Shown here: piece after piece, positions 1-12,817 of the stretch
Layout of the letters: the number at the start of each line of letters is the position of its first letter
Position numbering within the stretch: the first letter of the stretch is position 1
Source of the DNA: Acephala macrosclerotiorum
Taxonomy: Eukaryota; Ascomycota; Leotiomycetes; Helotiales; Mollisiaceae
NCBI GenBank assembly: GCA_014904845.1
Contig: MU119430.1
Coordinates: forward strand, 3,821-67,820
Reading direction: 5' to 3'
DNA: 64,000 nucleotides
Position numbers and translations under genes: made by a program
The notes under the pieces: generated by a model
Told to the model about the DNA's origin: nothing
The model's input: the letters and a program-made list of their open reading frames with translations, nothing else
Database searches by the model: none

Positions 1-3000
1 TCGAATACAAAAATATTATTTTATAGAATTTTTATATAAACAATTTTAAAAATTAAAAAATAATATATTTTAAAATAATTATTAACAATAAAATTATTTA
101 TTTAAAAAATTATTTCAAAGAAAATAAAATTTATATATTATATAAACGATTAAACGAACAAATTAAAATTTTTATTTAAAAACAATAATAATATATAATT
201 TGATTAAAAACGAAAATACAATAATAAATAAAAAAAAAAAAAATTCAATTTTTAATTCAATTTTTAATTCAATTTAAAAAATTAATTATAATTAAATTTA
301 ATTGTTTTAAACAAATTATAAAAATCGAAATTTGAATTAAATAAACGACAAAAATTTAAATAAAATATATTTATTATTCGATAATTAAATTTTTAAAAAT
401 TTTTTATAAATATTAATTCGAGAAAATAAAAAAATAATTTTTAATATTTTTAATACAAATTAAAAAATATAATAAAATATATTTCGAAATAAAAATAAAA
501 TATATATATTTTTAAAAACTTTATTTTAAAAACTTAAAAAATGATTAAAAAATTCAATAAAATAAAAAACAAACAAAAAATAACAATTTATTATAAAATA
601 AATTAATTTAAAATAATAATATTTAATCGATTTAAAATAATAATATTTGAAAAAAAAATATTTATTCAATTAAAAATAATAAAAAATTAAAATTACGAAT
701 AAATTCTCGAGTAAATATAATATTATTTATAATATAAACAGAAAAATTTATTAGAATTAAATTTATTACAATAATAAATTTTTTAATTTTTTAATATACA
801 ATAAAACGATTATAAATCTCGAAAAATTAATTATTTTTAATAAAAAATTTATAATAAATATTAATCGTACGATATAAAAAAAAAAATTTAAAAATTCGAA
901 TAAAAATAAAAAAAAAACAATTAAAAAATTAAATTATTAAAAAATTTAATAATTTAAAAAGAAATTATTTTAATAATAACGATAAATATAAAAAAACAAT
1001 TTACGATTTTTTCGATGAAAAATTGAAATTATTTTGAATTTATTATAATAATATAAATATTATATTGAATATATACGAAAAAACGTTTTTAATTATATTA
1101 AAAAAAATAAATACGAAATTTTTATTAAGAAATTGATCGAAAATTTCAAATTATTATTTAATAAATTATAATAAATTCGAAAAAAAACAATCGAAAAAAA
1201 ATTATAAAAACAATAATATAAAAAATTATATTTTACGAATTTGTAACAATATTAAAAAATATTGTATATATTTTACAAATTCTAGAAATACATTAAAAAA
1301 CGTTTAATATTAATTGCAATACATTATTTAATTAATTGAAAAAAAAACGATATATAAAATAATTAAATTTTAATATTTATTTTATCGATTATAAATATAA
1401 TAAATATAAAATAAATAAAAATTACAATAATAAATACGATTAAAATAAATATAATTACAATTATAAAAATTAAACATATAATAAATATAATCGAAATAAT
1501 TATTTGAGAAAAAAAAAATCTTATATTTATAAAAAACAAAATATTAATCAATAAAATATTCTTTAAAAAAAAAATAATAAATATATAAAAAATTTAAAAA
1601 TAAAATTTATTTTCGATATAAAAAATACGTTTTTATAATAAATTATTAAATTTTTTTAATTTACGAAAAAAAATAAAAAGATTCAATAATAAAAATAAAA
1701 TAAATATTTTTAATATTTTTGTTTTAAATATAAAAAAATTCGATTTTAAAAAATAAAAAAAAAAATAATCAAAAGTTTATAAAAATTAATTTTTTTGTCG
1801 TAAAATACGTTAATATTAAAAAATTAATCGCGAAATTAAATAATTAAAAAATATAATATTTTTTAATTTATAAATAAATATATTATAAAAAAATTTCAAA
1901 GTATATTATCAAATACAAATATAATTATTATATTAATTATAAAATACGATTAATTTATAATTTTACAAAAAATCGATTTACGAATTAAATTTAATATTTC
2001 GAATTATAAAAAAAAAATTCAATTCGAAATAAATAATATAAAAATCGAAAATACGATTAAAATTTATATTCTTATTAAAAACGTTATTTTTTATATTGTA
2101 TTTTGTAATATATTATTTTTATTATTTTTAAAAAATATAAATAAATTTAAAATTTGATTTAATAACGTAAAAAATCGTATATAAATAAAAATATTTATAG
2201 ATTCTATTAATAGAATTAAAAAAAGTTTTTATTTAATATTATTTGATAAATATAAATTTATAATATATATATGAAAAATTTGAATATTTATTAATATAAT
2301 AATTCGTAAATATTTTTAATAAAATTGAATATAAAAATTTTATATTTTAATAATTGAAATAAATAAATAAATTTTATTATTATTATTAAATAAACGCGAA
2401 ATTATTAAAACGATTTAAATTTTTTTTATTAAACGATTACGAGTTTAATTATTTGATAATTATTAATATTATATATTTGAACGATAATACGATTTTACAA
2501 TTTGTAGATTTTATTATAAAATTTTAAAATATACGATTCGTTATAAAAATATTTACGCGAGTAATATAAAATATAATTAAAAAATATTAAATTAATATGT
2601 ATTTAAAACTATTAAAAATTTTTACGTTCATAGAATTTAAACAATAAATAAAAATCGTAATAATAAAAATGAAAAAAATCTCGATTAAAATATATAATTT
2701 AATTAAAAAAATAAAACGATATTATATTAAAAAAAAATAATAAAATATATTATAAAAAAATAAATACTATAAATAATAATAAAATTTTATAACGATTTAA
2801 TAAAATTGTAATAAATAAATTATATAAAAAAACGAGAATCGTAATTTAAATTTTTAATAATAAATTGAAAAAATTTATTTTTACGAAATTTTTTATTATT
2901 TAATAAATAAATCAAAAAACAATTTTAATTTAAAATTATAATTTTGTAATATAATTATAAAACGTTATATAAATATATATATAATTATAAATTTCAATTT

Positions 3001-5684
3001 AATAAATAATTTTTATTAATTTATTAAAAAAAACTATATATATTTTTATTTTAAAAAAATAATTATTATATTAACTCGTAAAAATAAATATTTATTAATT
3101 CGTTATATATTATAAATATTATATTTTTAAATTAAAAATAAAATTTTCAATATATGATTTTTATTTTTTGATAAAAAAAATTAAAAAAATATTCGAGATC
3201 GTCAATATATAAATAAACAATATATTAAAATTATCGATATTACAATTTGCAAATTTAAAAAAAAAAAATTGAAAAAAATTAAATTATAAATAAAAAATAT
3301 TTAATATTTAATATTTACGAATTAATTAATATTCAATGATAAAATTATACAATTTAAATAAAAAAATAAAAATAAAAAATTAAATTTGTCGATTTAAAAA
3401 CTATAAATTATTTTGATTAATATTAAAAATAACGAATTTACAAAACGTATATTACGTTTATTTATTAATTAAAAATTGTTTTTAATTTATTAATCGCAAT
3501 ATAATATCAAATTTTAATTGAAAAAAATGTAACGATTTTAAATAAAAAATTAAAATAATAATAAAATAATTTATTACGTAATATTTATTATATTTCGATC
3601 GATTTAAAAACAATTAAAATATTTGTATTCGTAAATAATTCGTATATTAATAATATCGATTTGAATTTGCAAATTGAATACGTAATTATAATAATTAATA
3701 AAATTCAAATAAAAAACGATTTTAAAATAAAAAATAATTTAATATATTAAAATTCTACAAAATATAAAAAAATTATTAAAAACGTTTTAATATTTGAAAT
3801 TTATAAAATAATTAATAAAATAAATATAATAATTATAATAATTTTTATTATTAATATAATCGTAAAATAATTCGATTTATTTAATATTTTTATTATCGTT
3901 TATACGAATTCGTATTTTTTATACGATTATTTAATAAAATAAAAATAATAATCGAAAATTATTTTATGATCAATATTATAATTTTGAAATAATCGTATAA
4001 ACGTAAAAAATTACAAAAAATATAATAAATATATAGAAATAATAATTTGATAAACGTTATAATAAAATTCAATTTAAATAAAATTTTATAAACGTTTATT
4101 AATATAAATAATTTTACGATTAAAATAAAAAAATAAATAAAAAAAAAATAAAATTTAAAATAAAAATAAAATTTTGTTTTTTTGAATCGAATAAATTAAT
4201 TTATTTCGAATTAAATTTTTAAAAATACAAAAATATAATTAATTATTATCGATTAATTATATAAATAACAAATTAAAATATTCGATTATTAATTTTATAA
4301 TTTTATTATTTGATTTATTTATTTTATTAATAATAATATTAAATACAATTTTTTTATTATAATAAATCAATTTTAAAAAGTTTTAACGTTTTAATAAATT
4401 TCGATTTTATTAATTAATTTTTAAATCGATTAAAATATTATATTATAAAAATTTAATCGCGTTTAAAATACATCGAATTATTAATATTTTTAATAATTAT
4501 ACAATATTATTAATACTACGAATAGAAATTTATTAATTGTACAAAATACGATTTTTTAAAGTATAATATAAATAGAAAAAAATTTTATAATATAAATACG
4601 AAATAATTAAATTATTGATTTAATTATTTTTTTAATTTCAATTATTAATTTATGTATTAAATAATATTTTTTCCATTTTTTTACGAATATACGAGTAATT
4701 AAAAAATAAAACAATATAATTTGTAATACTTTTTTTATTACGATTAAAATATTATCGAATCAAATTTTATATTAATTCTACGAAAAAAAAATTAATTAAA
4801 ATAAAAATTAAAATATATATATAAAAAGAAAAATAAATATAATACGAAATATTAAAATTGAAAAATATTTTTTATTTTGAAAACGATTATTTTCTTTTTT
4901 TAAAAATTGTTTAATTAATATTATATAGAGAAATTGTATTTTTATAAGAAATTTATAATATAATTAATATAATTACGAGATTTTTTATTTGTTTCTTTTA
5001 AACGAGCGATTTTTTATAATCGTTTTATAAGTATTAAATTTTTAAATTACAAAATTATTTATTGAGTTTACGATTAAATAAAAAATTATATTAAAAAATA
5101 AATTAAATTTTTATTACAAAAATAAAAATTACTAATATCGAAATATATATACATATTTATTACGTATTTTAATTAAAAAAATATTAATATAAAACTTGAA
5201 AATATATTAATATTTTCAATTTTAAATTTAATTTTTTAAACAATTAATAATTTTTATATTTAATACGTAAAAATTACAATTATTAAACGTAATATATTAA
5301 TATATTCAAATATTTTAATATTATTAACAAAAATTAATATTTATATTAAAATTAATATTATTAATATTATATTAAAAATATCATATTATTAATAAACGAT
5401 TTAAACGTACGTAAAACTTTTTTCAAATTTTAATATATATATTTATTATATTATTTTTAAAAAATAAATTTCAAATTTAAAAAATATATTAAAAAAATTA
5501 AAATTAAAATAATATTAATTTTATACGTATTAACGTTATATATAATATTTATATAATATTATATTAATATTAATAAAAAATAAATTATAAAAAAAACAAA
5601 TAAAATAAATCGAAAATAAATAAAAATAATTTATATATTTTTTATTATAATTTTTTAATATATAAAATTTATTAATTTAAATAT

Positions 5685-5888
5685 TATAAATATAATATTA
5701 GTACAATAATCACGTGTAATATTAAATTGTATTAAAATTAATTCAATTGTATTAAAATTAAAATTATATTTTTCAATTTTTGTATAATTTCTAAAAAATA
5801 AATTATTTTATACGTATATTAAAAATCAAAAATTTTACGTATATTTTTTGTTTTTTTTTATTCGAATAAATATTTTTTAATAAATTAA
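5685..5888 (+). repeat. 204-bp dispersed direct repeat, copy 1
   Basis: Aligns without a gap to 8979-9182. By eye the copies differ at about 16 positions, all transitions (C/T or G/A) and no transversions. Copy 1 keeps CACGTG at 5711-5716 where copy 2 has TACGTA. The changes go both ways, so both copies were mutated after duplication. The pattern is that expected of RIP acting on a repeated sequence; the family of the repeat is unknown. Confidence 0.85.
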
Positions 5889-5956
5889 TATTAATTAGTA
5901 ATTATTTAATCAATTACGAAATAATAAAAATTATTTTTAAAAAAAATTAAATTATA

Positions 5957-6498
5957 AAAAAATATTATATTTATTTTTATAAAAATACACTAAAAAAAAA
6001 TCAACGTATTTTCGTATTATATTATAAAATGCGAAAAATTTTTAAAGATTTAAAAAACGTATAAATCGAGAATTTTTTTATTTATTTATTTTTTAAATTT
6101 GCGTTTATTACATAAAATAATATTATTTACAAATATTTAATTATAAGAAAATATTATATTTATTTTTATAAATATCGAGTTTATATTAAAAACGATAATT
6201 ATTTATAATTCGATATTAATATTTTATTTTTTTATAATTTCGAATTAAATTACGACGATTTTTTTATTAAATTATTATTTATTTCGATCAAATTTATCGA
6301 TTTAAATCAAATATTTTTCGAGTATTTTATAAAAATTCGATTTAATTAATTATTTTATTTCGATTAAAAAAATTTCTTTTCAAACGCGTAAAATTATAAA
6401 TTTTTACAATTTTACAACGTTTATAAAAATTCAATTATAAAAAAATATTATATTTATTTTTATAAAATTATAAAAAAATATTATATTTATTTTTATAA
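5957..6498 (+). repeat. Short AT motif repeated four times
   Basis: A motif of about 22-26 bases (AATATTATATTTATTTTTAT core, with A-rich left and right flanks) occurs near 5957-5982, 6149-6171, 6436-6462 and 6472-6498. Such exact recurrence of 20 bases is more than low complexity alone would readily give. It may be the residue of tandem or nested element ends. No function is evident. Confidence 0.5.
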
Positions 6499-8978
6499 TC
6501 ATCGAAATTGCAATTAATAATACTTTATTTCAATAAATCTTTTTTTTTTATTACAATAAATCTTTTTTTACAATTACAAATTAATCGATTTACAATATAC
6601 GTAAATCGTATTATTTTACGATTATATTTTATAAAACGTCGTTTTGAACTCGTAAAATTTTTAAATAACTACTTATAAATTTTTTTATATTATTTAAAAA
6701 TTTCAATAATTTCAAATATCGATTTTATTAATTTTATACAAATAAATAATAATTGAATTTCGAATTACGATTTTATAATCGATTTTACGATTACGTATAA
6801 AAATATTTATTCGTTAAATTATTATATATTGTATTTTTTCGATTTAATAAAAAAAAATATTATTTAATTTTAACGTGTAATAATAACGTTTTTACGTTTT
6901 TATAATAATATTCGAATTATTATAATTTCAAAAAAAAAAAAAAAAAAGTATTATTATTAAAATTGAAAAATATAAAAAAATTCGCGATTAATATTTAATT
7001 TTATCGAAAAATAATAATAATTATAATTTAAATAATATTTAATAATTAAACAATAATAAATAATTTAAAATACAATATAAAAGAATTTCGAGTATTTTAT
7101 AAAATTTATATTATTCGCAATAAAAATCGTAAAAAATCGAATTTAAATTAATATTATAAAAAAAATATTAAATTTAAAAAATATTATTAATATTTTTCAA
7201 ATTTTACAATTTTAAAACGAGTTTAATTCGACAAAAAAAAAATAAACGAATATATTACGTATTATTTCGAATATTATAAAAAAAAATATATATTAAAATT
7301 ATATATTATAAAAATATTTTAAAAATGATTTTAAAAATTGAATAATTGAAATTTTTATTTTAAATTCGAAAGATTTAATTAAAAATTTGTAAAATTATTT
7401 TCGATTATATAATTATTAAATGTTTATCAATAAAAAATTGATTTTTATAAATTTACAAAAAATTGTAAATAAGAAAAAATATTATAAATAAATAAAAAAA
7501 AAATTAAAAATTAAACGAAATATAAAAAATTGTATTTGTAATAAAATTTAATAAATAAAAATAAAAAGATTATTAAAAAAATCGATTAAAAAATCGATTA
7601 AAAAATCGATTAAAAAATTAATTAAATTTCGATTTTAAAATATAATATTTTTAATATTTCAAATATTTATTTTTAAATTTCAAAATACAATATTTTAAAT
7701 ACGTATTTTTAAAAAATAATTTATTTAATATATTTAATTTATTTTATTTCAAAAAAAAACGATATTGAAATTAACAATTGAAAATCGTTTTTATTAATAA
7801 AAATAAAAATAATTATATTAATATTAAAAATTTTAATTAAAATAATAATATTATTATTAATTTTAAATTTTTTAATAATTTAATTTATTGAAAATAATTA
7901 TTAATCTAATAAAATTATATAATGAAAATTTGAAATATAATAAAAAATTATATAATACTATTAATAATAAACTATAAAAATTTTTATAATTATTATTGAA
8001 AAATTGATTTAATAAAAAAATATTACAATTAAATATTTTTTATTATATTAAAAAATCGAATTAATTTTTTTTATTATAATAAAATTGCAAAAAAAAACTA
8101 CGATTTTAATATTATAATCGATATAATAAAAAATTATTTTAAAATCGAAAAAAATTATTAATTGTATATATTCGAATAAAAAAAAATTATATTTTTAAAA
8201 ATTATTAAAATCAATTTAAAAAAAAATTATTTTAAATATTTTTAATTATTTTTTAATTAATTTAAAAAGATTTAATAAGAATTATTAAATAAATATTAAA
8301 TAAAATATAATCTCAAAAATCAAATTATTAATATTTATAAAAATATAAAAAAATATAATTTAATTTTTTATAATTTTATTTTTACGTACGAAAGAATTTA
8401 TATGTAATTGAAATCGGTAATTAATATAAAAATACGAACTAGAAAATATAATAATTATAATATACGAATTTTGTAAAATTAAAACAATTACGATTACGAT
8501 TACGATAATAATAACGATAATACAAATAATATACGTATTTTTTAATTGTATCGAAATTCGAGTAATTATATATATAAAAAAATTACTAAAAGTAATAAAT
8601 ATAAACAAAGTAAAAAAAAATAAAAATAGTAAAAAAAAAGAAAAAATATTTACTAAAAAAAAAAAAAATAAAAAAATGATTTTTGTATTATATTTTTAGT
8701 ATTGTTATAATTGTGTAATTTGTAAAATCAAAAAAAAAAAATTTATTTTAATCTCGGTATTTATAAACTTCGATTAATATTTATAATTTTCGACGAATTT
8801 CGAAAACAATATTAAATTACTAGTATTATTTTCAAAGTTTAATTATATAATTTTTGTATAATTTTTATATCAAAATATTAACGAGTTTTACGTATTAATA
8901 AATTACAATAAAAAAAAATAATAATATTTAATTAATTAAATTAAATTAATTATATTTAATATAAAAAAAGATTATTAA

Positions 8979-9182
8979 TATAAATATAATATTAATACAA
9001 TAATTACGTATAGTATTAAATTGTATTAAAATTAATTTAATTATATTAAAATTGAAATTATATTTTTCAATTTTTATATAATTTTTAAAAAATAAATTAT
9101 TTTATACGTATATTAAAAATTAAAAATTTTATATACGTTTTTTGTTTTTTTTTATTTGAATAAGTATTTTTTAATAAATTAA
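8979..9182 (+). repeat. 204-bp dispersed direct repeat, copy 2
   Basis: Partner of 5685-5888, offset by 3294 bases, same strand, no indels, transition differences only. It lies in the same AT block, and the flanks outside the aligned segment do not match. Confidence 0.85.
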
Positions 9183-11160
9183 CAAATATAAAAAAAATAT
9201 ATAATTAAATTATATAAAAATATTATTATTTTTATAATATATTAATATTTATAATTTAAAAAATTAAATTATTATAATATTAAATAAAAAAATAAAAAAA
9301 TAAATTTTCGATTTATTTTTTTATTTATATTTTAAAATAATTAATATTTAAAAAATTAATTTTATTATAATATTTATTAAATTATTTTAATTATTTATTT
9401 ATTATATTTTTTTTAATAGTTTTTAATTTAATAAAATATTTATAAAATATTTATAAAATAAATATAAATTTATATATACGATTATCGAAATATTAAAAAA
9501 TTCAAATTATTTAATAATTATATTAATAATAAAATCGATCGTTAATAAAATGTTTTTCTCGTTTCAAAAGAAAAAATTCGTTTATTATCGATTCGTAAAC
9601 GAATCAATCAACGAACGATTTTTTTTTTTCGATATTTAATGCACATTTTACTTCGTAAACCTCGTAAAAACGCTTTTACGAAAAGTTTTAAAATCTTCGA
9701 TTTTAATAATATACTTTTATTTTAAATTTCAAATTAAAAATTTTTAATTTAAACGTTTTATAAATATTTAAATTATTATAATAAAATAGTAATTCGAAAT
9801 TTTATTAAACGATAAAATCGATAAACTAATAAATATTTTAATATTTAAAACAAAAACGTACTTTTAATAAAATTTCAATTTACATTAAAAATATTTTTTA
9901 AAATTCTCGTTTTTATATTCAATTACTACGATCGATTTAATCAATTTATATTATTTTATTTAATATATAATTTCAAAAAAAAGAAATTTAAAACTTTTTT
10001 CGAAAATTGTACAATTATAAAAATGTTTAATACTAAGTAAATAATTTAATGTCTAAAGTAAAAACGTATTTATTATAGAGTTTTATACTAAAAAAACATT
10101 TTTTAAAACTTTCGTTTTATATTTAATTACTATAATCAATTTAATTAATTTAAATTACATTATTTAATATATAATTCCAAAGAGAAATTTCTTAGAAATT
10201 TCTTCGAAAATTATATAATTATAAAAATATTTAATATTTAAATAAACGTTTAAATACTTAAAATCAAAAATATTTTTAATAGAATTTTATTGATTATAAA
10301 TACTTATTACGATTATATTTACTAGAAAAAGATTTTTTAAAATTTTTTTTAAAAACTATATAATTATAAAAATATTTTAATATTTAAAATAAAAACGTAT
10401 TTAAAAAATTTTAATATTTCTCATTGAAAAAACGATTATTAATTTTAGTACCTAAAATAATAACGCATTTAAAAGTTTTATAATCGCGATTTTTATTAAA
10501 TACGATTATATTTTATTAATTTGCGTAATAACGAATTAATAAAATCGTTTAAAATTTAGAATTTAGTAATATTTAATCGAGTTTTAATTTATTTATAAAT
10601 TTTATATAATTTGAATTAATTAATAAATTGTAATTATAAACGTAATATAATTAAAATTTTAATATTTATTGCGTATTATACACTTTTTTAATAGATTAAT
10701 CAAATCGTTATATTTAAATACTTCGATTAAATTTAGTATTTTTCGCTTATAATTAAAATGATTCGTACTACGTAAATAATACGTAATTTAATAAAAATTA
10801 ATATTAATCTTTAAAACGAACGATTAATAATTAATTAACGAATTATTTAATTTATTTATTAATTTTATTTTTAATAATATTAATAAATAAACATTATAAT
10901 ATTTATTTATAATTTCGTTTATAATATTATTAAAATTAATATAATTATTATAAAAATTTAATATTTATTATTTTAATAAAAAAATTTAAAATTAAAAATT
11001 AAAAAAATTAATATAACGCGATAAAATACGTAATTATATAATAATAAAAAAATTTAATAATTGTTTTATTTTATTAATTAATTTTTTATTTTTATATATA
11101 ATTGGTATATTTATTAATTATATCGTATAAAATTAAAAAAACATTTTAAAATAATTATTA

Positions 11161-12817
11161 TGTTTTCAAATTTGTTATTATTGAATTTCTATAACTAATT
11201 TGCCAATGAGAGATTATTAGTAGTACATTTAACATTGAGATGCATTTGCAGAGTATTCGAAACAGAATAACATTTTTGCTACTTTGCGCAGGAAGCGATC
11301 TGAACAAGATCTAGTGTTCAGTGTTCGGACGACCTACCGAATCTGCTAAGGTTTACGGGGCAGGTTGTTAATAGTCTAGATTTGAAATCCTGAAGCAGTG
11401 GAGATGAACTAGCGAGGAATAACGAGAGCAATGTCCCACGGGAGTCTGGAAGAAAGCACAAGCTAATTGACGAGTTGAAAGCCCAACCACAGTTAGGGCA
11501 TTTTCATTATGGATATTTTCACATAAGAAGTCCAACAACTCAGGAAACTTGTATTCGAGATACTAAGATTTTGTGGATTCCATGTTTGGAGGATGTAAAA
11601 GTTGAGGCTGATAGATGTTGAAGTCTTTCTAGTGTTCAACTCCCTCTCACTGAAATGTGGCGCAGTACTGCGAAAGCGAAAGGAAATGCTGATCTCAGTC
11701 GGCACTCCATGGCGCGGAGATACCACAGCCACGAATTCTCATAAGAATGTTGCGTAACAATGTTTATAGACAAACTGTTGTGATCCCAGCTTGAAAGTGT
11801 TCTCGAACCATATGTCGAGAGGGGCTCGCTTAGCCCTCTGGGGATACTTGACGTCAAAAAAGGGACGGCAAGAGTCATTATCACAAGCTTGAACGCCTGA
11901 GTTCTACTTTGTTTGATCTGCAAATTGCTGAATGATATAGTCTTATAGCCTAAAGAAGCTGTTACCGACTTGAGATTGTTGCACCAACGAAGAGTCGGGT
12001 TGGAAAAAGGTACATCGCTATGAGAAAACCTGCATCAACTTGCCTCGCCCATATTATGGAAAAGTCGGAGCAATTCACTAAACTCGCAGTAATCTGCGGC
12101 ATCTTGCTGCGCTTTCTTCGGATCAACAATGATCAATTCACTAGTCGAAGAGGAGCTCGCAGGGTGGAGGGGAAAAGTTTTGCATGGAGTTGGGGAGGTG
12201 AGAAAGAGTAGTGTTGTGATGTCTTGGTGTGGGTGGGACATCACAGCCGTGACATGTCCTGTTATTAGTACAGTAATCAAGCTGCCTCCTGATGTTCTCC
12301 CTCTCGTACAGAAGGCAGATGATATTCACGTGAAAGCCATGCTCCTCTATTGCGAAGATCGCACTTCCTCGCTGATTCTTGCATCTCCTACTGTGGCACT
12401 TAGAATGTTCAAGATGTATTGAGAAAATTCTAGAGATTTGGTGTTTGAATCACTTTCAACGATTGAGGGTATTCATGCTTGGAGCTGACCGAAATAGAGG
12501 ATCAAGCTAATCGAGAACACTCGTGCTTGAGAATACCGCTGCTTGAGGATCTCAGACTTGAGAATATCAAAACTTGCGGTTGGTTCTTCCTTGAAATAAG
12601 AGCCAAATTGGAAGGCCATTTGACAGGACACTGAGAATCTCCCTTTGTCGAGCAGCCGAGCGCGTAAAGATCAGGCAGGACGTGGGACATCGAGGGGTTG
12701 CAAATGTCACCAAAGCAGAGACAGACAATTTAAGAACCATGGAGCTCGTTTTCGCAACAATGCCCTCAAAATTTTGCTATTCTTGACCTCAAGACTTTCT
12801 CCTCCTCCGTTATCTCC
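11161..12817. other. Unassigned normal-composition DNA between AT block and P450
   Basis: Base composition returns to normal at about 11160. Short overlapping ORFs occur on both strands (for example 11636-11923 and 12035-12280 on the minus strand, 12129-12422 on the plus strand), but none shows a recognisable domain and none joins convincingly to a neighbour by splicing. The 95-residue minus-strand ORF at 11636-11923 has a Trp-rich stretch around SWLWYL and could be an exon remnant of a gene cut off by the AT block. No gene is called. Confidence 0.4.

Larger units (their letters stand above)
1..11160. repeat. AT-rich, RIP-type isochore without genes
   Basis: Almost entirely A and T. Most remaining C and G bases sit in CpG (acga, tcga, tcg contexts), while CpA, CpC and CpT are scarce. 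All six frames are full of stops; the only open stretches (around 1363-1551 and 8360-8608 on the minus strand) are low-complexity Ile/Phe/Lys strings and are not believable proteins. Degraded repeats are still visible: a 204-bp pair (5685-5888 and 8979-9182) and a short motif repeated four times between about 5957 and 6498. Known biology: RIP in ascomycetes turns duplicated DNA into such blocks. Inference: this was a nest of transposable elements. The right edge is abrupt near 11160. Confidence 0.85.

Noticed and set aside
1363..1551. Hydrophobic 62-codon minus-strand ORF in the AT block
   Set aside because: The translation is almost only Ile, Phe and Val, as any A/T-rich stretch gives; no gene context.
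5957..6498. Regularly repeated motif considered as a CRISPR-like array
   Set aside because: Eukaryotic context, irregular spacing and AT-only units; it is a degraded repeat.
8360..8608. 82-codon minus-strand ORF
   Set aside because: Low-complexity Ile/Val/Tyr sequence from AT bias, inside a RIP block.
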